From: Clostridium vitabionis
Lineage (GTDB): Bacteria > Bacillota > Clostridia > Lachnospirales > Lachnospiraceae
Assembly (NCBI RefSeq): GCF_015351765.1
Contig: NZ_JADKQA010000005.1
Coordinates: 62,001 to 126,000, forward strand
DNA length: 64,000 nucleotides
Reading direction: 5' to 3'
Under the pieces are notes generated by a model. It was not told the DNA's origin. It was given only the letters and a program-made list of their open reading frames with translations, and did no database searches. Position numbers and translations under genes: made by a program. Each line of letters starts with the position of its first letter. The stretch's first letter is position 1. Below are positions 60,028 through 64,000 of this stretch, piece after piece.

Positions 60028-61599
60028 TCAGTCAGCGGAAGTTAACGTACCGGTCTTGTAATCAGTACCAGCATCAACGATAGCAGCTGCACCATTCTCA
60101 TCCGGAACGATCCAGTTATCGCAAAGCTCGATGTGCGGAACTTCGATCTCTTCAGCGGACAGACCCTTGCCTGCAAGATCAGAAGCAGTCAGGACACCGG
60201 TCTTCTTGTTCGGAGCAAGCTGAACATCCTCAACTACACCGCCGCCCAGAGTCTCGATGTCATACTTCTTGTCGGTCTTCTGAACACGACCCTTGGAGTT
60301 TACAACGTAATACTTGGAGCCGATCTGGAAGATTCTGTAATCATCCTCAGCCTCGCATCTCTTGCCCATGAAGTAAAGGATGTTGTCCTTAACACCGTTG
60401 TAGCCCTTGCCGTTGCCGTTGTTCTTGGTCTGGAAGTAGTAGTAGTAGGTGTCGTCGTCATCCTCTTCTACGTTCGAGATCTTGCCGGTCTGCTGATAGC
60501 CGTTATCATCGAAGTAGTAGGTGTTGCCCTCAATAAACTGAAGACCGGTCTGCATCTGGCCCTTTTCGTTGAAGGCGAAATACTTGCCGTCGATCTTCTC
60601 ACGCATTACGTAAACCGGATCGCCGTCATCCCTAAGGCCGTTCACGTCGCTGGCGTCAGCATGCTTAGCCTCGCCCTTCTTGAAGTAGTACCAGTCGGTA
60701 TCAGTATCTGTGCCGACATCTTCAGCACCGTCGATCTGCATCCAGCCGGTGTAGCGGGAACCTTCGTCAGCGTCGTTACCGTTCTCCTTGTACCAGAGCA
60801 TCTGGCCAATGGTAGCGCTGCTCGGGGTAGCAATACCGTCAAGCTGGGCGTTGGAAGCGCTCAGCTTGGTGCCGTTGATCCACTCATACAGCATCTGGCC
60901 GTGCTCGTTGAACAGGAAGTAATAGCCGTTGATCTTCTTCTTCTTGGCTTCCTTGTACATCTTGCCGGAAGACTGGAAGTAGTACCAGCCCTCATCGTCG
61001 CAGTCATCATCCTCGGTGCAGCCAAGAACAGCCTGATCATCGGTATCATCATCACTGTCATCGTCAGCTGCTAAGGAAGACTTCTCCAGCCACAGCCACT
61101 GGGACTCGGCTCTCCAGCCTTCATCCTCATCGCCGAGATAGTAAACGTCGCCGTTCTTCTCCTGCCAGCCGTGAAGCATCTTGCCGTCAGCATCGAAGTA
61201 GTAGGTCTTGCCGTTGATCTTCTTGTCGTCATCGGTAACCTTCTTGCCCTTCGAGCCGAAGTAGTACCAGTGCTCGCCGGAATCTTCCGGATCACTGTTG
61301 TCCTCGTCGTCAGCAAGCGTCTTCACCCACTGGTTCTTCAGCATAGCGCCGTCAGAGCCAACATAGTAATCATCGTCTACCCAGGCATCGGTCAGCATGT
61401 TGCCGTCGTCGTCCAGATAGTAGAAATTGGAACCATCCTTAGCCCAATCGCTGGTTACCATGTCACCGTCAGCATCGTAATAGTGCCAGATTCCCTCGTC
61501 ATCCTTCTCCCAACCAGCGGCGAAGGAAGTCATGGAAGCGCCCATTGCGAGCAGAGCAGCGGCAGAAAGAACTGCTACAACTTTAGTCTGCTTTTTCAT
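60028..61599 (-). CDS. Secreted cell-wall-binding repeat protein, right paralog
   Basis: A 523-residue secreted protein with the same signal peptide, repeat plan and acidic bias as the left paralog. The first about 93 residues are almost identical, the middle is a patchwork of identical and diverged blocks, and the last about 85 residues are unrelated (ends GTDYKTGTLTSAD). Unlike the left copy it has a clear promoter (61671-61699). The inverted orientation and patchwork suggest past recombination between the two. Confidence 0.85.
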   Translation of the reverse strand: MKKQTKVVAVLSAAALLAMGASMTSFAAGWEKDDEGIWHYYDADGDMVTSDWAKDGSNFYYLDDDGNMLTDAWVDDDYYVGSDGAMLKNQWVKTLADDEDNSDPEDSGEHWYYFGSKGKKVTDDDKKINGKTYYFDADGKMLHGWQEKNGDVYYLGDEDEGWRAESQWLWLEKSSLAADDDSDDDTDDQAVLGCTEDDDCDDEGWYYFQSSGKMYKEAKKKKINGYYFLFNEHGQMLYEWINGTKLSASNAQLDGIATPSSATIGQMLWYKENGNDADEGSRYTGWMQIDGAEDVGTDTDTDWYYFKKGEAKHADASDVNGLRDDGDPVYVMREKIDGKYFAFNEKGQMQTGLQFIEGNTYYFDDNGYQQTGKISNVEEDDDDTYYYYFQTKNNGNGKGYNGVKDNILYFMGKRCEAEDDYRIFQIGSKYYVVNSKGRVQKTDKKYDIETLGGGVVEDVQLAPNKKTGVLTASDLAGKGLSAEEIEVPHIELCDNWIVPDENGAAAIVDAGTDYKTGTLTSAD

Positions 61600-61638
61600 A
61601 ATGATTGCACACTCCTTTTTCCTTTTTTGAAATGCTTT
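61319..61638 (-). repeat. Right arm of the 320-bp inverted repeat
   Basis: Partner of 56174-56493. The arms enclose 4.8 kb with both gene bodies and the recombinase. The promoter at 61671-61699 lies outside the arm. Confidence 0.9.
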
Positions 61639-61670
61639 TTCTCGAAACTCCTGAATCGCATCACGGTTGC

Positions 61671-61699
61671 ATTATACCCTTGGCCTCAGAAATAATCAA
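61671..61699 (-). promoter_or_regulatory. Promoter of the right surface-protein gene
   Basis: TTGATT (61699-61694) and TATAAT (61676-61671) on the minus strand are 17 bp apart, about 70 bp ahead of the start. Confidence 0.8.
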
Positions 61700-61911
61700 G
61701 TCAAAATTAAGACTTTCTTAATCTGGTGCCCATGCGAATGCCCCGCTCCGATTACATGATGAATTATAGTCCAGGTATACAAGAATTGCTATAAATATTC
61801 TCTGAGCGATTTCTTACGGAAATGTTACATTTTCAGCGTCAAAGTCGTAAGAAATCCATGCGATAAATTCCGCGTCATCTGCGTTATGCATTCTCCGCGG
61901 CCGCATTTTTC

Positions 61912-61940
61912 TTGAACCGGCACGGATCCGGTGCTATAAT
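61912..61940 (+). promoter_or_regulatory. Promoter of the HTH-LicC-LicA gene
   Basis: TTGAAC (61912-61917) and TATAAT (61935-61940) are 17 bp apart. The spacer holds the inverted repeat CACGGATCCGGTG-like sequence (CCGG...CCGG), a possible operator, perhaps for the protein's own HTH. Confidence 0.8.
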
Positions 61941-61982
61941 GTTCACATATAGAAAAATTATTATTTTTTTGAACTTTAAACA

Positions 61983-62008
61983 GGCAGGCGTACCGCCTGC
62001 CCTTTTCC
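61983..62008 (+). terminator. Leader hairpin between promoter and start codon (possible attenuator)
   Basis: GGCAGGCG pairs with CGCCTGCC around TAC and is followed by CTTTTCC. It lies about 35 nt after the expected transcription start and ahead of the ribosome binding site GGAGG. Confidence 0.6.
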
Positions 62009-62024
62009 GAAAGTTGGAGGTCCT

Positions 62025-63905
62025 ATGGATAAGATTGCTCTGGTGCTTCGAAGCTACCTCGAGGATGATCACCTTTCCCAGCGCAGGCTTGCGGAAATTC
62101 TTCACGTCTCCCTCGGGACAGCGAACAAGCTGGTCGCCGAATGTATCCAGCGCGGCTTTCTTGAACCTGTTTCTACTATTTATAATAAGACCCGCCGTTA
62201 CGCCCATGAGGATTACCGCCTCTCGGACACCGGGAAGAGCTATCTCGCGCCCTCCCGCGTGGATGGCGCCGTAATCTTTGCCGCCGGCTTCGGCTCCCGC
62301 TTCGTCCCCCTGACATTCGAGACGCCGAAGGGACTGGTCGAGGTCTTTGGCGAGCGTATGATCGAGCGCCAGATCCGGCAGCTCCACGAGGCAGGAATCA
62401 CCGATATTACGATTGTGGTCGGCTATCTCAAGGAGAAGTTCGAGTACCTCATCGACAAATTTGGGGTGAAGCTTCTTTACAATCCGGAATACCGCGACAA
62501 GAATACCCTGGCCACCTTCTACCACGCCCGGGAGCTGTTCCGCGGGAAAAATATGTATCTTCTAGTCTCCGACAACTGGCTCCGCGGCAATATGTACCAC
62601 GCCTATGAACCGGGTTCCTGGTATTCCGCTGTCTATATGAAGGGGGAGACCTCCGAATGGTGCCTGGACATCAATAAGAAAGGCCGTATCACCGGCGTGC
62701 AGATCGGCGGCAGGGATTCCTGGGTGATGTACGGGCCGATCTACATGGACAGGGCATTTTCCGAAAAGTTCATCCCTCTGCTCGAGGAGGAATATCAAAT
62801 GCCGGGTACCGAGCAGAATTACTGGGAATACACGCTGATGCACCACATCGGCGAACTGGAGATGGACGCGAACTTCCAGCCGGAGAACCAGGTCTATGAG
62901 TTTGAGAACCTGGAGGAGCTCCGCGCCTTCGACCCCCGCTACCAGAATCATTCGGACAATAAGGCCCTGGAGCTTGTCTCCGAGGTCTTCAAGATCCCCG
63001 AGGCGAAGATCATCAATATCCGCTGCCTGAAAAGCGGGATGACCAACCGCTCCTTCCTCTTTGAGGTCGAGGGAAGCCATTACATCTGCCGGATTCCCGG
63101 GGAGGGCACGGACAAGCTGATCAACCGCGCTGAGGAGGCCGCCGTCTACCGGGCGGTCGCGCCGCTGAAGATCACCGAGACCATCCTCTATTTCGATGAG
63201 CACACCGGATATAAGATTTCCCGGTACTATGAGGGCGCGCAGAATGCCGATTTCCACGATCCCTGCTCAGAGACGGTGGAGAAATGCATGGCGCTCCTCC
63301 GCACCCTGCACGGTTCCGGCATCACGGTCGGGCATAAGTTTGATATCGGTGAGCGGATTGATTTCTATGAGGAGCTCTGCCGGGGCATGGAAATGCAGCT
63401 TTTTGAGGATTATCGCGAGGTGCGCGCCCACGCGGACCAGCTTCTCCGCGCGCTGGCAAGGCTGGAAGCGCCCGGCTGGACCTCCTCCCGTGCAGTCCCG
63501 GAGACACCGGAAGGCCCGCATCACCGGAAAATGGTGCTCTCCCACATTGACCCCGTGAAGGACAATTTCCTTCTCCTCCCGGACGGGCGGGTGAAGCTGA
63601 TCGACTGGGAGTATGCCGGCATGCAGGATCCGCTGATCGACATCGGCATGAGCAGCATTTACACCTACTACTCCGCCGCAGAGACTGACCAGCTGCTGAA
63701 AACTTACCTCAAACGGGAGCCCACTGACGAGGAACGGTTTGTCACTTTCGCCTTTGCCGCCCTCGGCGCGTTCCTCTGGGCGCTCTGGGCCGTCTATAAG
63801 AGCATGGCCGGCATCGAATTCGGCGATTACACGATCATCATGTACCGGTATATGAAGGAATATTACCGGAAGCTTGAGCGGGAACTTCCGGGATTCCTGG
63901 CCTAA
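62025..63905 (+). CDS. HTH-phosphocholine cytidylyltransferase-choline kinase fusion (LicC/LicA-like)
   Basis: A 626-residue three-part protein. Residues 1-75: winged HTH (SQRRLAEILHVSLGTANKLV). About 78-310: nucleotidyltransferase of LicC type (IFAAGFGSRFVPLTFETPKGLVEV). About 330-625: choline kinase/aminoglycoside-phosphotransferase fold of LicA type (SHIDPVKDNFLLL, LIDWEYAGMQDPLIDIG). It would phosphorylate choline and activate it as CDP-choline for decoration of cell-surface polymers. The repeat proteins next door could bind that phosphocholine. The substrate is inferred from family. Confidence 0.87.
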   Translation: MDKIALVLRSYLEDDHLSQRRLAEILHVSLGTANKLVAECIQRGFLEPVSTIYNKTRRYAHEDYRLSDTGKSYLAPSRVDGAVIFAAGFGSRFVPLTFETPKGLVEVFGERMIERQIRQLHEAGITDITIVVGYLKEKFEYLIDKFGVKLLYNPEYRDKNTLATFYHARELFRGKNMYLLVSDNWLRGNMYHAYEPGSWYSAVYMKGETSEWCLDINKKGRITGVQIGGRDSWVMYGPIYMDRAFSEKFIPLLEEEYQMPGTEQNYWEYTLMHHIGELEMDANFQPENQVYEFENLEELRAFDPRYQNHSDNKALELVSEVFKIPEAKIINIRCLKSGMTNRSFLFEVEGSHYICRIPGEGTDKLINRAEEAAVYRAVAPLKITETILYFDEHTGYKISRYYEGAQNADFHDPCSETVEKCMALLRTLHGSGITVGHKFDIGERIDFYEELCRGMEMQLFEDYREVRAHADQLLRALARLEAPGWTSSRAVPETPEGPHHRKMVLSHIDPVKDNFLLLPDGRVKLIDWEYAGMQDPLIDIGMSSIYTYYSAAETDQLLKTYLKREPTDEERFVTFAFAALGAFLWALWAVYKSMAGIEFGDYTIIMYRYMKEYYRKLERELPGFLA

Positions 63906-63920
63906 AAGGAGGCGGCACGG

Positions 63921-64000
63921 ATGGTATCACTGAAAATCGAGGATCTGCCTGCCTTCACCCGGCAGTTATTCACCGGAGACACCTTCGACCGGTTTCTTGT
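63921..64000 (+). CDS. DUF5721-type protein, N-terminus only (cut by window edge)
   Basis: Twenty-six codons are visible (starts MVSLKIEDLPAFTRQLF, then GDTFDRFL) behind AAAAGGAGG, 16 bp after the preceding gene. The N-terminus resembles DUF5721 proteins, whose function is unknown. Probably co-transcribed with the fusion gene. Confidence 0.6.
   Translation, partial: MVSLKIEDLPAFTRQLFTGDTFDRFL

Overview
The window looks like the chromosome of an anaerobic, GC-rich member of the Clostridia, most likely Lachnospiraceae-like. The grounds are a pyruvate formate-lyase system, a group A [FeFe] hydrogenase, a flavin reductase-rubredoxin fusion, a 2-hydroxyacyl-CoA dehydratase with its activase, the GGGtGRT/NifU-like pair, HrcA-type CIRCE control, CsoR copper control, and secreted proteins with choline-binding-like repeats next to a phosphocholine-activation gene. 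I cannot name the species. Most of the window is core metabolism at uniform GC-rich composition. About 46.3-54.2 kb is visibly AT-richer and carries accessory genes: a TRAP transporter, an esterase and an insertion sequence.

Layout. 0-3.6 kb: arginase-like protein (cut by the edge), GH13 glucosidase, glutamate racemase, HD protein. 3.7-5.6 kb: NifU-like scaffold plus GGGtGRT protein. 5.8-8.7 kb: coenzyme A block (coaBC, ECF S component probably for pantothenate, coaX), with a structured leader before the transporter. 9-10.2 kb: two Hsp20 genes under a CIRCE operator. 10.3-16.8 kb: aroB, FeoA-FeoB fusion, cstA and a companion. 17-20 kb: copper block (csoR, copA with a fused CopZ). 20.1-28.9 kb: pyridoxal kinase and PLP homeostasis protein, flavin reductase-rubredoxin, an FNR-type regulator, split ThrE exporter, carB with an internal deletion, and an esterase. 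28.9-36.4 kb: two membrane proteins, then a five-gene operon (NuoF/GltD-like flavoprotein, HydA, LUD protein, CitG-like enzyme, lysozyme-DUF1304 fusion). 36.6-39.9 kb: pflA-pflB behind a perfect FNR box. 40.0-40.5 kb: a candidate small RNA and a 33-bp tandem repeat. 40.6-46.2 kb: AAA ATPase, 2-hydroxyacyl-CoA dehydratase pair, and azlC (with an in-frame amber) plus azlD. 46.4-54.1 kb: YczE-like protein, dctPMQ, esterase, and a LysR gene split by an IS. 54.2-64 kb: pgi, two near-paralogous secreted repeat proteins in inverted orientation around a tyrosine recombinase, an HTH-LicC-LicA fusion and the start of a DUF5721-type gene.

The strongest leads are: (1) the inverted pair of surface-protein genes around a recombinase, where about 320 bp of near-identical 5' sequence forms inverted arms and a clear promoter lies outside only the right arm, so inversion could switch the expressed protein; (2) a roughly 190-nt structured RNA with its own promoter and terminator upstream of the AAA ATPase; (3) a multi-helix leader on the putative pantothenate transporter; (4) an FNR-type regulator together with a class II FNR site at pflA-pflB; (5) a carB missing about 60 codons of its second ATP-grasp domain; (6) two in-frame gene fusions that keep a strong internal ribosome binding site (copA-copZ, lysozyme-DUF1304); and (7) a dispersed repeat found three times, each time just beyond the terminator of a minus-strand gene.

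All calls come from reading the sequence. Family names rest on remembered motifs, and no database search was run.
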